This document shows positions 23,904 through 32,508 of a DNA stretch of 36,932 bases, piece after piece (position 1 is the stretch's first letter; every line of letters begins with the position of its first letter). Made by a program: the position numbers and the translations under genes. Origin of the DNA: Acidobacteriota bacterium (GTDB lineage Bacteria > Acidobacteriota > Blastocatellia > Pyrinomonadales > Pyrinomonadaceae). The notes under the pieces are model-generated. The model was given only the letters and a program-made list of their open reading frames with translations, searched no databases and was not told the DNA's origin. Where the stretch lies: NCBI GenBank assembly GCA_018269075.1, contig JAFDVJ010000075.1, forward strand, positions 395-37,326. Direction: 5' to 3'.

Positions 23904-24575
23904 TCAAACGACTTGCCCGTCGCGCATCCGGATGATGCGGGAGCAGACGGCGGCGGCTTCGGGGTTGTGCGTGATCATAATGATCGTCTGGTTGAATTCG
24001 CGGTTGAGCTGGCTGAACATGTTCAGGACGATCTCGCTGTTTTCGGTGTCGAGATTGCCGGTCGGCTCGTCGGCGAGGATGATCGCCGGGTTGTTGACGA
24101 CCGCCCGCGCGAGCGCGACGCGCTGCTGCTCGCCGCCCGACAGTTCGAGCGGTTTGTGATGCATCTTGTCATCGAGCTTCAAAAGCCGGAGGACTTCGCG
24201 CCGCCGGTCGCCGCTGCCGCCGCCGTTGCCGGTATGGATCTTTTCGGCGAGCTTGAGATTGCCCTCGGCGGTCAGCGTCGGAAACAGATTGAAGCGCTGG
24301 AAGACGAAGCCGATCTTGCGGCGGCGGATGTCGGTGCGCTGCGCGTCCGAGACTTTGGCGAGGTCTTCGCCGTCGATGATGATCTGCCCGCTGGTCGGGC
24401 TCAGCAATCCGCCGAGCAGATGCAGCAGCGTCGATTTCCCGCAGCCCGAAGGCCCCATAATGGCGACGAATTCGCCCTTTTCGATGGTGATCGAAACACC
24501 GTGCAGCACGGGATTTTCGATCTTCCCGACTTTATAGCTTTTTCTTAAGTCGATTGTTTGTAAAATTGTGTCCAT
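23904..24575 (-). CDS. ABC transporter ATPase, LolD/MacB type
   Basis: A 223-residue ATP-binding subunit. Walker [10 protein letters not shown] (about 41-49), Q-loop [16 protein letters not shown], signature LSGGEQQR, Walker B ILADEP and the H-loop ITHNPEAA are all present. The length and the [12 protein letters not shown] Q-loop match the LolD/MacB/FtsE clade that works with FtsX-like permeases on lipoprotein or peptide export. No permease gene is adjacent in the window, so the partner must be elsewhere. The small membrane protein and two LolA-like genes lie downstream on the same strand, which hints at envelope lipid/lipoprotein trafficking. Confidence 0.92.
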   Translation of the reverse strand: MDTILQTIDLRKSYKVGKIENPVLHGVSITIEKGEFVAIMGPSGCGKSTLLHLLGGLLSPTSGQIIIDGEDLAKVSDAQRTDIRRRKIGFVFQRFNLFPTLTAEGNLKLAEKIHTGNGGGSGDRRREVLRLLKLDDKMHHKPLELSGGEQQRVALARAVVNNPAIILADEPTGNLDTENSEIVLNMFSQLNREFNQTIIMITHNPEAAAVCSRIIRMRDGQVV

Positions 24576-24626
24576 TAAAGCGATTTATTATAAAATCACA
24601 GTTTAAAAGGAAAGGCGTAAAGATAC

Positions 24627-24745
24627 AAGGGAGTGGAGAGTGGAGAGTGGAGAGTGGAGAGTTTTTTCCCGCATTTTCAACCCGAAAGCCGCCGCCGGAA
24701 ACGAAAAAAGCGGAGAGTCCCGAATCTTCTCCGGACTCTCCAACC
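24627..24745. repeat. GGAGAGT heptamer element, copy A
   Basis: Left arm (24630-24662) is four GAGAGTG units; the right end GGACTCTCC is complementary to one unit. The 61-base core, from CCCGAAAGCC to CTCTCC (24681-24741), is identical in 60 of 61 positions to 26037-26097. Copies A and B flank the AT-rich lipoprotein gene in the same orientation. Confidence 0.8.
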
Positions 24746-24801
24746 GTTTGGGGAAGAAATTGCAGCTAGTCAGAGAATAACGGGATTAGGATACAATTCG
24801 G

Positions 24802-24945
24802 ATGAAATTAGGAAGAAATTTACCGGGTATTAACGAGATGATGAAACCGATCTTGATTTTGCTCAAACTCGATACTTCAATTCTGGATTTGGTAGATTTA
24901 CACAAACAGATCCATTTAACATTACATAGGCGGACAAATTTATGA
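24802..24945 (+). CDS. Possible small ORF, AT-rich
   Basis: A 47-codon open frame beginning MKLGRNLPGINEMMK, ending inside the left arm of the inverted repeat at 24931. It has no clear ribosome binding site and no recognised similarity. Listed only because it is the sole plausible frame in the gene-free stretch 24576-25335; more likely non-coding. Confidence 0.15.
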   Translation: MKLGRNLPGINEMMKPILILLKLDTSILDLVDLHKQIHLTLHRRTNL

Positions 24946-25057
24946 AACGGTAACTTTCGGAATAGCTGAGAGATGATAACTGACAGCGAATAGCGGCTTT
25001 CAGCTATCGGTTCTGAGCTATTCCGAAAGTTAATTTAGAACATTGTAAATCTGTCCG
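24931..25057. repeat. 127-bp inverted repeat element
   Basis: CGGACAAATTTA ... AACTTTCGGAATAGCT on the left is complementary to AGCTATTCCGAAAGTT ... TAAATCTGTCCG on the right, with a gap in the middle of each arm. The interior has further partial pairing (AGCGAATAGCGGCTTTCAGCTAT). It belongs to none of the heptamer families. Confidence 0.65.
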
Positions 25058-25078
25058 ACTACTTGTTATATATACTTA

Positions 25079-25293
25079 TACCAGGATATCATAAAAACAG
25101 AGGGATTATCGGCTTACCCGCCAATGATCGAATGATCATTCGAGTTCCGGACGTTGGTTTAACTATCCACCAAAAACACGAAAAACACTAAATGATTTCG
25201 TGTTTTTCGTGTTTTTGGTGGACAATTAAACCAGCGAAATTACCCTGAACCGCTTCTTTTACCGACCGGTTTCGTCGCCGACTTTATTGCAAC
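25079..25293. repeat. MITE-like element, copy 2
   Basis: About 215 bp similar throughout to 21356-21571. The ends ATACCAGG (25078-25085) and CCTGGTAT (25293-25300) form an 8-bp inverted repeat. The centre is a hairpin of CACGAAAAACAC units (about 25170-25225). It lies 42 bases upstream of the lipoprotein ATG. Confidence 0.75.
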
Positions 25294-25335
25294 CTGGTAT
25301 TAAAGCCAATGCCGTAAATGAAGGAGCCAGAAACA

Positions 25336-25923
25336 ATGAAAAAAAAGATGAGATTGTTTACCGTCTGCATAATGTTTTATTGGTTATTGTCGATTGGCTG
25401 CTCAGGCAATCATCAGAACTCGATAGAAAATCGATCCGATAATAGTTTAACCACGCTTTCGACTAACGAGTCACCACAGAAAACCAGCCGGATCATTCGA
25501 AAAGAAGGCTGGAAGGTCCTCGATACAAAGGGATTAGATGTGACCGGTAAGGAAGTTATCGTGATGAAAACGGAGGCGGGAAAGTCACTCCGGGTGAACA
25601 CGACCTACTTTCGTCCGAATCATGATGCTTATTATTATAATGTGGAGGGCTTTTCGGAAAATACGACGCGACTGTTCGGCCGGATAAAATTATGGGGCAT
25701 CAATGAATTCAAAGCATCCGGAAAGATATTTATGTACGACGTGCATGCCGGAAGGGTCATCGGCGATACCGCCAGCAATACCGGGTTGAATTATAATTCG
25801 TTAAATATGGCGAATCATCCATACATCATTCTCGACAGCGACGGCGACGGGATTTTTGAAACGTTGATCGATGACAGCAGGGATCCTTCGGACGTTCCGG
25901 TTCCTCGATGGGTTTCACAATAA
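25336..25923 (+). CDS. AT-rich lipoprotein with EF-hand-like loop
   Basis: A 195-residue lipoprotein, not recognised as a family. The ATG at 25336 is preferred over one at 25318 because AAGGAG lies nine bases upstream and the protein starts MKKKMRLFTVC. The signal peptide ends in the lipobox LLSIGC. The mature region is Ser/Thr/Asn-rich at first, then a beta-rich domain, and near the C-terminus DSDGDGIFETLID (about 176-188) fits an EF-hand calcium loop (D-x-D-x-D-G). Codon use is much more AT-rich than the flanking genes, pointing to horizontal acquisition; it is bracketed by copies of the same repeat element. Confidence 0.75.
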   Translation: MKKKMRLFTVCIMFYWLLSIGCSGNHQNSIENRSDNSLTTLSTNESPQKTSRIIRKEGWKVLDTKGLDVTGKEVIVMKTEAGKSLRVNTTYFRPNHDAYYYNVEGFSENTTRLFGRIKLWGINEFKASGKIFMYDVHAGRVIGDTASNTGLNYNSLNMANHPYIILDSDGDGIFETLIDDSRDPSDVPVPRWVSQ

Positions 25924-25947
25924 AAGGGGGATGGAAAGAAAAAAAAT

Positions 25948-25992
25948 CTCTCCACTCGTTACTGCGGCGGGCGCGTCGCGGTGTTCGAGTTG
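25948..25992 (-). pseudogene. Duplicated 3' tail of the downstream lipoprotein gene
   Basis: Forty-five bases match 26113-26157 with one mismatch. In the second copy these bases are the end of the lipoprotein gene (TATRPPQ-stop) plus flanking repeat; in the first they have no gene attached. The 165-base offset spans the repeat element copy B, so a tandem duplication or an element-associated duplication occurred. Confidence 0.7.
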
Positions 25993-26122
25993 AGAGTAGA
26001 GAGTCGAGAGTCGAGAGTCTTTTATCGTTTTCCCATCCCGAAAGCCGCCGCCGGAAACGAAAAAAGCGGAGAGTCCCGAATCTTCTCCGAACTCTCCACT
26101 CTCCACTCTCCACTCTCCACTC
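25983..26122. repeat. GGAGAGT heptamer element, copy B
   Basis: Left arm GAGAGTA/GAGAGTC units (25992-26022), the shared 61-base core (26037-26097) and a right arm of four ACTCTCC units (26091-26122) that ends at the stop codon of the gene at 26124. Confidence 0.8.
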
Positions 26123-26123
26123 A

Positions 26124-27197
26124 TTACTGCGGCGGGCGCGTCGCGGTGTTCGAGTTGTCAGACTGCATTTTCTGGGCTTTGGCCTCCTGCAGCTTTTTGT
26201 CGAGATCGACTTCTTCGAGGCCCCACGTGTTTTCGAGCACGAACGCGCCGTCGGGATAGGTCTTGCCGATCGCCACGCTTTCGGGCGACTGATAGGTCAG
26301 CCGCATCTTGTATTTTTCCTTCGGCCGCGTGACGAAGATTTCGAGCGGCAGATTGTTGTACTCGCCCGATTCGCCCAGATTTCCCGGCTGGCCGTAGACG
26401 ATGTCGGATTCGATCTCGCCCTTCGCGTCGAAGATCTGCTGGCGCGCGAGCCGCGTGCCGCCGACGCGGTCGAACCAGAAACGGCGGGTGATCCGGAGAC
26501 TGCCGTCCGCTTCCTTTTGAAACTCGTCGAGCAGATAATAGCCGCGCAGCACCCAGCCGAGCGGCGATTTTTTCTTGATCAGGTCGAAATCGACTTCCTC
26601 CTGCGTGATCGTGCTCATCAGATACAGGTATTTCTCGGCGTCGATCGGCCGGACGAGCATCGCGTCGGTGAAATGCTGCGGCCGCAGGTTCGAAAAGGCG
26701 TTGACGTTCTGCTTGATGACCTGACCGTCTTCGATCTCGGAGTTTTTGACCTTTTCCTGAAGCAGCGAATAATCGGCGGCGTTCGTGCCGAGCACGAACT
26801 TCTTATACTTGCCGCTGCCGCCGTCCTGCAGGATCGCGACGCGGAATTTCGTGCCGTCGCTCGTCATCTGCGCGATGTCGGACTTGATGACCGGCACCTG
26901 GACCTTCATCAGGATCTTGGCCGGCCGCTGGACGACGACGTCGCCGTCGGCCGATTTGTATTTTTCGGCGATCCCGCTCTCGGCAAACGAATTGTCCTCG
27001 AATTTGAGATACATCTTGGCGCGCATCGAGTTGATCCGCGCGAACCGGTTGACCTCGTTGACGAGATCGGCCTGCGCCGCGTTTTCGGTCTTGAGGAGCT
27101 TCGGCCGCGCGACCTTGTCCGACGGCTTGATGCAGCCGCTCAAGGTCAGCGCGATCAGGATAAATGATAATAACAGAAGGGGCTTGCGTTTCAACAT
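26124..27197 (-). CDS. LolA/LppX-superfamily lipoprotein (DUF4292-like)
   Basis: A 357-residue lipoprotein. The start at 27197 (MLKRKPLLLLSF) is chosen because it leads directly to a lipobox (LTLSGC); the open frame extends 50 codons further but with non-protein-like sequence. The mature part resembles outer-membrane lipoprotein-sorting proteins: LVNEVNRFARINSMRAKMYLKFEDNS, QRPAKILMKVQVPVIKSDIAQMTSDG, FRVAILQDG and a C-terminal half barrel. The tail is polar (QSDNSNTATRPPQ). It is likely a periplasmic or outer-membrane lipid/lipoprotein binding protein, thematically linked to the LolA-like genes. Its 3' end is duplicated at 25948. Confidence 0.78.
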   Translation of the reverse strand: MLKRKPLLLLSFILIALTLSGCIKPSDKVARPKLLKTENAAQADLVNEVNRFARINSMRAKMYLKFEDNSFAESGIAEKYKSADGDVVVQRPAKILMKVQVPVIKSDIAQMTSDGTKFRVAILQDGGSGKYKKFVLGTNAADYSLLQEKVKNSEIEDGQVIKQNVNAFSNLRPQHFTDAMLVRPIDAEKYLYLMSTITQEEVDFDLIKKKSPLGWVLRGYYLLDEFQKEADGSLRITRRFWFDRVGGTRLARQQIFDAKGEIESDIVYGQPGNLGESGEYNNLPLEIFVTRPKEKYKMRLTYQSPESVAIGKTYPDGAFVLENTWGLEEVDLDKKLQEAKAQKMQSDNSNTATRPPQ

Positions 27198-27314
27198 TAC
27201 TCGGCTCTGATGTCCCAATTTTCGGCGCTGTTGTCTTAAATCTTTCACAAATCCTCGGGTTCGCGGGATGTAAATTTCAAATGATAACACGATTAAAAGC
27301 ATTTGACCTAACAC

Positions 27315-27359
27315 TAAAAAGACGCGGTGACGAAGGCTTTTTTGCACTTCGCACCGCGT
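27315..27359 (-). terminator. Terminator of the respiratory operon
   Basis: ACGCGGTG(A)CGAAG and CTTCGCACCGCGT pair (one bulged base) around an 11-base loop; on the minus strand the stem is followed by CTTTTT. It lies about 105 bases beyond the COX subunit IV stop, past two heptamer blocks, and before the lipoprotein gene. Confidence 0.8.
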
Positions 27360-27386
27360 TCCCGATCGGATTCGATTGTTTTTTCC

Positions 27387-27464
27387 GAGTCCCGAGTCTT
27401 AAGTCTTAAGTCTTAAGTCTATTTTCATCCGACTCTCCACTCTCCACTCTCCACTCTCCACTCT
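27387..27464. repeat. Adjacent GAGTCTT and ACTCTCC heptamer blocks
   Basis: 27387-27420 is (AAGTCTT)n; 27431-27464 is (ACTCTCC)n ending at the COX IV stop codon. Two different heptamer families in one gap and no inverted partner for either: half-elements. Confidence 0.7.
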
Positions 27465-27809
27465 TCAGGGATTGAAAGTTCCGGTCACCCGCGTCAGGTA
27501 GTCCTGCATCGTGTAAGCGAACATAATCGCCATCCAGAAAAAGCCCGCGACCGCCGACAGCCAGATCATCTTCGACTGCCAGTAGACGTGCATAAAGAAC
27601 AAAATGACGCAGGTCATCTTGGTAAACGCGATCAGCAGCGCGACGAGCGTGTTGGCGCCCGGAAACAGGATGCTGTCAAGATCGATCGTCGCGACGAAAT
27701 AGGTCAGGATCGTACCGACGACCAGCACGCCGAAAACGGCGAAATAACCCGGCAGTCCGATGTGTTCCTTGTGTGCTTCGGTGTGTTCGATATCGTGATG
27801 TTCAGCCAT
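27465..27809 (-). CDS. ctaF: Cytochrome c oxidase subunit IV
   Basis: A 114-residue membrane protein with three helices, of the prokaryotic COX subunit IV family that stabilises heme-copper oxidases. Pattern: H-IEH-EAHKEH--LPGYFAVFGVLVVGT, then NTLVALLIAFTKMTCVILFFMHVYW, and a last helix AVAGFFWMAIMFAYTMQDY. Its N-terminus is histidine-rich (AEHHDIEHTEAHKEH). It follows subunit III with one base between the genes and is the last gene of the operon before the terminator. Confidence 0.9.
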   Translation of the reverse strand: MAEHHDIEHTEAHKEHIGLPGYFAVFGVLVVGTILTYFVATIDLDSILFPGANTLVALLIAFTKMTCVILFFMHVYWQSKMIWLSAVAGFFWMAIMFAYTMQDYLTRVTGTFNP

Positions 27810-27810
27810 A

Positions 27811-28689
27811 TTAATGTCCGCCTCCGTGCATAAAATGTCTTCCCAGCAGATAGAGCAGTGGGAACAGGAAAATCCAGACGATGTCGACGAAGTGCCAGTA
27901 AAGTCCGGAGATTTCGACCGGCGAATAATAATCCGCCGAGTAAGTGCCGCGCCACGCCATAATCAGCAGCCACGTCATCAGCCCGAGACCGACGATCATA
28001 TGGAGCGCGTGGAGCCCCGTCATCACGAAATAGATCCAGTAGAAGATGCGAACCTTGTCGCGGACCTTGTTCTGATCGAGCTCGCCGTTCGAGTAATAAC
28101 CGACCTCCTCGTATTTCGTCAGATATTTCTTTTCGTGCGCCTCGGTGATGATCTTGACGCTCGCCTCGTAGTTTTCGCCCGTCCACTGAAACTCGCCGCG
28201 CGGGTTCGGCTCATGCTTTTCTCCCGCCGCCGTCTTGCCCTCTTCCTTCGCGGCCGGCTCTTCGGCTTTGGATTTATGGTTGAGGCCCGCCACCGGAACC
28301 AGCCCGTGGTTGAATTTGTCGCTGTATTCGATCGCCTTGACGCCGAGAAAGACCGCCCCGAAGAACATCGTCGCGATGATCAGGATGACCTGCATATTAC
28401 GGTTGCCTTTCTGCGCGTAGTAAACCGTCAGCGCCATCGTCAGACTGCTGACGATCAGGACGAGCGTGTTGAGACCGCCCCAGAACGCGTCGAGATGGTT
28501 GCTGCCCGCCGCGAACGCCATCGGGTAGCGCGAACGAAAGACCAGATAAGCCGTAAAGAGCCCGCCGAAAAACATAATTTCCTGCACCAGAAAGGCCCAC
28601 ATCCCGATCGAGACGGATTCTTCCTGCTGCTTCATATCTTCAAACTGGTGCTGAAGACCGGGCGGATGGTAATGATCGTGTGTTGACAT
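27811..28689 (-). CDS. ctaE: Cytochrome c oxidase subunit III with a long soluble insertion
   Basis: A 292-residue subunit III of the aa3/caa3 oxidase; seven-helix-type subunits help proton uptake and stability. Helices: IGMWAFLVQEIMFFGGLFTAYLVF, NTLVLIVSSLTMALTV, ILIIATMFFGAVFLGVKAIEY, then, after an insertion, IYFVMTGLHALHMIVGLGLMTW and a final YWHFVDIVWIFLFPLLYLLG. The insertion covers about residues 130-212, is rich in K/E (KSKAEEPAAKEEGKTAAGEKH) and polar, and would sit outside the bilayer. The C-terminus is MHGGGH. Co-directional with subunit I, from which a GTTCGTT repeat gap separates it. Confidence 0.92.
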   Translation of the reverse strand: MSTHDHYHPPGLQHQFEDMKQQEESVSIGMWAFLVQEIMFFGGLFTAYLVFRSRYPMAFAAGSNHLDAFWGGLNTLVLIVSSLTMALTVYYAQKGNRNMQVILIIATMFFGAVFLGVKAIEYSDKFNHGLVPVAGLNHKSKAEEPAAKEEGKTAAGEKHEPNPRGEFQWTGENYEASVKIITEAHEKKYLTKYEEVGYYSNGELDQNKVRDKVRIFYWIYFVMTGLHALHMIVGLGLMTWLLIMAWRGTYSADYYSPVEISGLYWHFVDIVWIFLFPLLYLLGRHFMHGGGH

Positions 28690-28700
28690 AATTTATATTT

Positions 28701-28770
28701 GTTCGTTGTTCGTTGTTCGTTGTTCGCTGCTCGCTGCCGATTTAATGACAACGAGCAGCGAACAACGAAC
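28701..28770. repeat. GTTCGTT heptamer pair inside the operon
   Basis: Four GTTCGTT/GCTCGCT units (28701-28738) and three complementary units (28748-28770). It occupies the coxI-coxIII gap, so it is transcribed and can fold as an RNA hairpin. Confidence 0.8.
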
Positions 28771-28776
28771 TAATAA

Positions 28777-30441
28777 CTAAACCGTTGCCAAATCCCTCTT
28801 TCTTGCTTCGTCCAGATCGAGACCGTTTTCCTCGCCGAACTCGTAGGCTTCCCAGGTGACGACCGGCGTCGACTCGAAGTTTTCGGTCGGCGGCGGGCTC
28901 GGGATGCGCCATTCGAGACCGGGCAGCATCCACGGGTTCGCCGGCGCTTTTTTGCCCCAGATCAGCGAGTGGGTCAGATACATCACCGGCAGCGTCAGAC
29001 CGAGTCCGAGGACCGACGCACCGGCCGACGAGAAGATGTTGAGCACCTGCAATTCTTCCGGATACGCGGCATAGCGGCGCGGCATTCCCTGATAACCGAG
29101 GATGAACTGCGGGAAGAACGTCAGGTTGAAGCCGACAAAGACGAGCATCGCCGAGATCTTGCCCCAGAATTCCGAGTAAAGCTTTCCGGTCATCTTCGAC
29201 CACCAGTAGTGGATTCCGCCGAGATAGCCCATCACCGTGCCGCCGACCATCACGTAATGGAAATGCGCGACGATGAAGTAGGTGTCGGTCAGATGGACGT
29301 TGAGGCCCATCGAGCCGAGAAACAGCCCGGTCAGACCGCCGATCAGGAAGAGCCCCATAAAGCCGAGCGCGTAGAGCATCGGCGTGTCGTAGGACACCGA
29401 GCCTTTATAAAGCGTCGCCGTCCAGTTGAACATCTTGATCGCCGACGGCACCGCGACGACCATCGTCAGGAACGAGAAGACCATTCCGGCGTACATCGAC
29501 TGGCCCGAGACGAACATATGGTGGCCCCAGACGAGAAAGCCGAAGACCGCGATCGCGATCGACGAGAACGCGATGAACTCATACCCGAAGATCTTCTTGC
29601 GCGAGAAATTCGAGATCAGCTCGGAGATCACGCCCATCGACGGCAGAATCATAATGTAGACGGCCGGGTGCGAATAGAACCAGAACAGATGCTGGTAAAG
29701 GATCGGATCGCCGCCGATCGACGGGTCGAAGATGCCGATATGACCGACGCGTTCGAGCGCGAGCAGGAGGATCGTGATCGCGACGACCGGCGTGCCGAGA
29801 ATCATCACGAGCGCGGTCGCGTAGTTGGCCCAGACGAAGAGCGGCAGCCGGAACCAGGTCATTCCGGGGGCGCGCATCGTGTGGACGGTGACGATGAAGT
29901 TGAGACCGGTCAGGATCGACGAAAAGCCGTTGATGAAGACGCCGAGCCCGACGGCCATCACGTAGCCGTTCGAAAAGGTCGTCGAATACGGCGTGTAGAA
30001 CGTCCAGCCGGTGTCGACGCCGCCCTGCATCAGCGCGTAGAGCGTCAGGCTGCCGCCGATCATATAAATGTACCAGCTCAAAAGGTTGATCCGCGGCAGC
30101 GCGAGGTCCTTCGCGCCGATCATGATCGGCAGGAAGAAGTTCCCCAGAACCGCCGGGATCGCCGGGATCAGAAAGAAGAAGACCATAATCACGCCGTGCT
30201 GCGTAAAGACCTTGTTGTAGGAACCGGATTCGAGCAGGTCGCTCTGCGGCGTCAGCAGCTCGAGCCGGATCGCGGCCGCATACAAACCGCCGAGAAGGAA
30301 AAACACGGAAACGGCGATCAGGTACATCAGCGCGATACGCTTATGGTCTTTCGTCAAAAGCCACGATTTCAGGGTGAAACCGTTCGTTATATAAGTCACC
30401 TTCGGTTCTTCTCCGATATTTATTGCATCTACGTTTTGCAT
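28777..30441 (-). CDS. ctaD: Cytochrome c oxidase subunit I, A2-type
   Basis: The 554-residue catalytic subunit that reduces O2 to water with heme a, heme a3 and CuB. Visible ligands: H82 (TQHGVIM) for heme a, YSHPAVY (256-262) with the CuB histidine and cross-linked tyrosine, WGHHMF for the CuB pair, and [18 protein letters not shown] for heme a3 and heme a. The helix-VI motif is YSHPAV rather than GHPEV, which defines A2-type oxidases lacking the D-channel glutamate, as in Rhodothermus-like caa3 enzymes. There are about twelve helices. It follows subunit II by 25 bases. Confidence 0.96.
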   Translation of the reverse strand: MQNVDAINIGEEPKVTYITNGFTLKSWLLTKDHKRIALMYLIAVSVFFLLGGLYAAAIRLELLTPQSDLLESGSYNKVFTQHGVIMVFFFLIPAIPAVLGNFFLPIMIGAKDLALPRINLLSWYIYMIGGSLTLYALMQGGVDTGWTFYTPYSTTFSNGYVMAVGLGVFINGFSSILTGLNFIVTVHTMRAPGMTWFRLPLFVWANYATALVMILGTPVVAITILLLALERVGHIGIFDPSIGGDPILYQHLFWFYSHPAVYIMILPSMGVISELISNFSRKKIFGYEFIAFSSIAIAVFGFLVWGHHMFVSGQSMYAGMVFSFLTMVVAVPSAIKMFNWTATLYKGSVSYDTPMLYALGFMGLFLIGGLTGLFLGSMGLNVHLTDTYFIVAHFHYVMVGGTVMGYLGGIHYWWSKMTGKLYSEFWGKISAMLVFVGFNLTFFPQFILGYQGMPRRYAAYPEELQVLNIFSSAGASVLGLGLTLPVMYLTHSLIWGKKAPANPWMLPGLEWRIPSPPPTENFESTPVVTWEAYEFGEENGLDLDEARKRDLATV

Positions 30442-30466
30442 ATCTTTAATACTACCTATCTATTTC

Positions 30467-31528
30467 CTACTTCTTTTTCGGCGCGGGCTGATTGCTCGCC
30501 GGCGCGGCCGGAGTGGCCGCCGGTTTCGTGTTCGCGCTCGGAGCGGCCGCGTTGGTCGTCGGCGCGGCGGTCGTCGAGGTCGCGGCGTTCGGGCTGCCGA
30601 GCGATTTGATGTACGCGACGAGCCCGACGAGCTGTTCCTCGGTGACCTGTCCCTTAAAGGTCGGCATGATCGGCTGATAGCCTTCGACGATCTGGCCGGA
30701 CGGGTTCAGGATCGAATTGCGGATGTATTCCTCGTCGGCCTTGACGACCTGTCCGGTCGTCAGCTTGACGTCGGTTCCGAAAAGTCCTTCGAGCTTGGCG
30801 CCGCGCTGGTTCTGGCCGCCGGCGTGGCACGACGCGCAGCCGAGCTTGTTCGTGAACAGGTCCTTGCCCAATTCGACCGGCGTCTGGTTCGAGCCGCCGC
30901 CGGCGAGCCAGTCGTCGAACTCGTTCTGCGGCATCACGTAAACCCAGCCGCCCATCCCCGAGTGGTTGAGCCCGCAGTATTCGGCGCAGTACAGGTGATA
31001 TTTGCCCGGCGTCGTCGCGTTGAACCAGAGCGTCGTGTAGCGGCCCGGCACGACGTCGGCCTTCGTCCGGAAAGCCGGAATGAAGACGTCGTGCAGCACG
31101 TCCTCGGTCGTCATCATCAGCTTGATGTTGCGGCCGGCCGGCACGTGCAGCTCGTTGATCTCGCGCTGGCCGGTGCCGTGCTGAAACTTCCACATCCACT
31201 GTTTACCGACGACGTAAATCTCCATCGTGTCGGCCGGCGGACGATACTGCTGGAAATACAGATAAGCGCCGCCGAGGAAGATGGTCATCGAAATGACGAA
31301 CGGAATGATCGACCACGTCGTTTCCAGCACCATCGAGCCGTGAATCTCCTCGGGCGTCTCGAATTTCTCCTTCTCGCGGTACTTGATCGCGAAAAAGAAG
31401 ATCGCCACGACGATCGGAATCGCGAACGAGACGCTTACGAGAATCAGGTAAAAGTAGAAATAGTCTACCTGCCAGGCGAAGGTCGAAGCCTGATCCGGAA
31501 ACAGTGGAACCCACGAAGTACTTTGCAT
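30467..31528 (-). CDS. ctaC: Cytochrome c oxidase subunit II fused to cytochrome c (caa3)
   Basis: A 353-residue subunit II. Two N-terminal helices (about 22-50 and 70-92) precede the cupredoxin domain with the CuA site: H146 (LHDVF), C181 and C185 (CAEYCGLNHSGM), H189, M192. Residues 215-310 form a cytochrome c domain with CASCH (231-235) and a likely methionine ligand in QPIMPTF. The tail (about 315-353) is Ala/Pro/Thr-rich with a KKK end. The fused heme c defines a caa3 oxidase. No lipobox or cleavable signal is evident. Spacing to subunit I is short. Confidence 0.95.
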   Translation of the reverse strand: MQSTSWVPLFPDQASTFAWQVDYFYFYLILVSVSFAIPIVVAIFFFAIKYREKEKFETPEEIHGSMVLETTWSIIPFVISMTIFLGGAYLYFQQYRPPADTMEIYVVGKQWMWKFQHGTGQREINELHVPAGRNIKLMMTTEDVLHDVFIPAFRTKADVVPGRYTTLWFNATTPGKYHLYCAEYCGLNHSGMGGWVYVMPQNEFDDWLAGGGSNQTPVELGKDLFTNKLGCASCHAGGQNQRGAKLEGLFGTDVKLTTGQVVKADEEYIRNSILNPSGQIVEGYQPIMPTFKGQVTEEQLVGLVAYIKSLGSPNAATSTTAAPTTNAAAPSANTKPAATPAAPASNQPAPKKK

Positions 31529-31539
31529 AAATTAAAAAA

Positions 31540-31590
31540 AATTTCAGATTTCAAATTTCGGACTTCAGACCTCGAAATCCGAGCTCGAAA
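31540..31590. repeat. Degenerate TTTCGGA-like repeats
   Basis: AATTTCAGATTTCAAATTTCGG and CTCGAAATCCGAGCTCG in the SCO-coxII gap look like a worn pair of the TTTCGGA family. Confidence 0.45.
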
Positions 31591-31594
31591 CTTA

Positions 31595-32503
31595 TCAACT
31601 CGCCAACTCATTTTTGGCCCTGTTACGACGCCAAAAAACAAAAATCATCGCCCCCAGCCCGAGCACCGTCACGATTCCGCCGAGACGGATCACCCTGAGA
31701 ATCGAAAGCCCGTATTTACCGGTCGCCGGGTCGTAGTGATAGCAGTAAAGCATCAGCTGCTCGGCCGGATTCCCGATCCTGTTCTGCGCCGATTCCATAA
31801 CGCCGAACTTGACATCCTTCGGCGCGTAGTCGATGCCGTAAAGATACCGTGAAAGCCGGCCCTCCGGCGTCGTGATCATAATCGCGCCGGCGTGGGCGAA
31901 CTGGTTCGACTTCTCGTCCCAGTAATAATTGAACCCGACGGCTTTCGTCACCTTGTCGATCTCGCTCTGCGTCCCGGTCAGAAAATGCCAGCCGTTTTCC
32001 GTTCCCGGCCGACCGTAACGCGTCATATAGCTCGCCTTCTTGTTCTTCGCCAGATCGGGCTTGTCGTTCTCGCGCGCGTCGAAGCTGATCGCGACGACGT
32101 CGAAGTCCTTGCCGGTGTCGAACGAGAGGCTTTTCAGCGAGCCCGTCAGACCGTTCAGGACCTCGTTGCAGAGCATCGGGCATTCGTAATAAACGAGCGC
32201 CAGGATGACCGGCCGCTGGCCGAAAAACTCGCCGAGTTTGACTTCCCGGCCGTCTTCGTTTTTGAAGACGGCGTCGAGCGGAAGCTGTTCGTTGAGTTTC
32301 TGCTCGATCCCGACCTTCTGCAGCGCCGGCGGCAGTCCGTTGCTCGATTCCGGCGCGCTCGGGTCATAATATTTCGGCGAGTAGAGCGGCGAATTGTAAT
32401 GCTCGACCCGCTGCGCCGAAACGTTCCCGATTGTCAATAAAATAATGATAACCGCAAAAAGTTTCAGCCCTCGTACTGCAAATTTTGCCGAACTTTTTTT
32501 CAT
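31595..32503 (-). CDS. SCO family copper chaperone (SCO1/SenC)
   Basis: A 302-residue membrane-attached thioredoxin-fold protein that delivers copper to the CuA site of oxidase subunit II. Signal peptide/anchor at residues 12-30 (ending NVSAQ), copper ligands C108 and C112 (ECPMLC) and H203 (FAHAG), plus VVAISFDAREND. A second hydrophobic helix near the C-terminus (VIRLGGIVTVLGLGAMIFVFW) is followed by a basic tail, so both ends may be anchored. It precedes the coxII gene in the operon, which fits CuA assembly. Confidence 0.93.
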   Translation of the reverse strand: MKKSSAKFAVRGLKLFAVIIILLTIGNVSAQRVEHYNSPLYSPKYYDPSAPESSNGLPPALQKVGIEQKLNEQLPLDAVFKNEDGREVKLGEFFGQRPVILALVYYECPMLCNEVLNGLTGSLKSLSFDTGKDFDVVAISFDARENDKPDLAKNKKASYMTRYGRPGTENGWHFLTGTQSEIDKVTKAVGFNYYWDEKSNQFAHAGAIMITTPEGRLSRYLYGIDYAPKDVKFGVMESAQNRIGNPAEQLMLYCYHYDPATGKYGLSILRVIRLGGIVTVLGLGAMIFVFWRRNRAKNELAS

Positions 32504-32508
32504 TTTTA

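Noticed and set aside
24576..25317. tRNA or other structured RNA in the gene-free stretch
   Set aside because: Only repeat elements and inverted repeats were seen; no cloverleaf or known motif.
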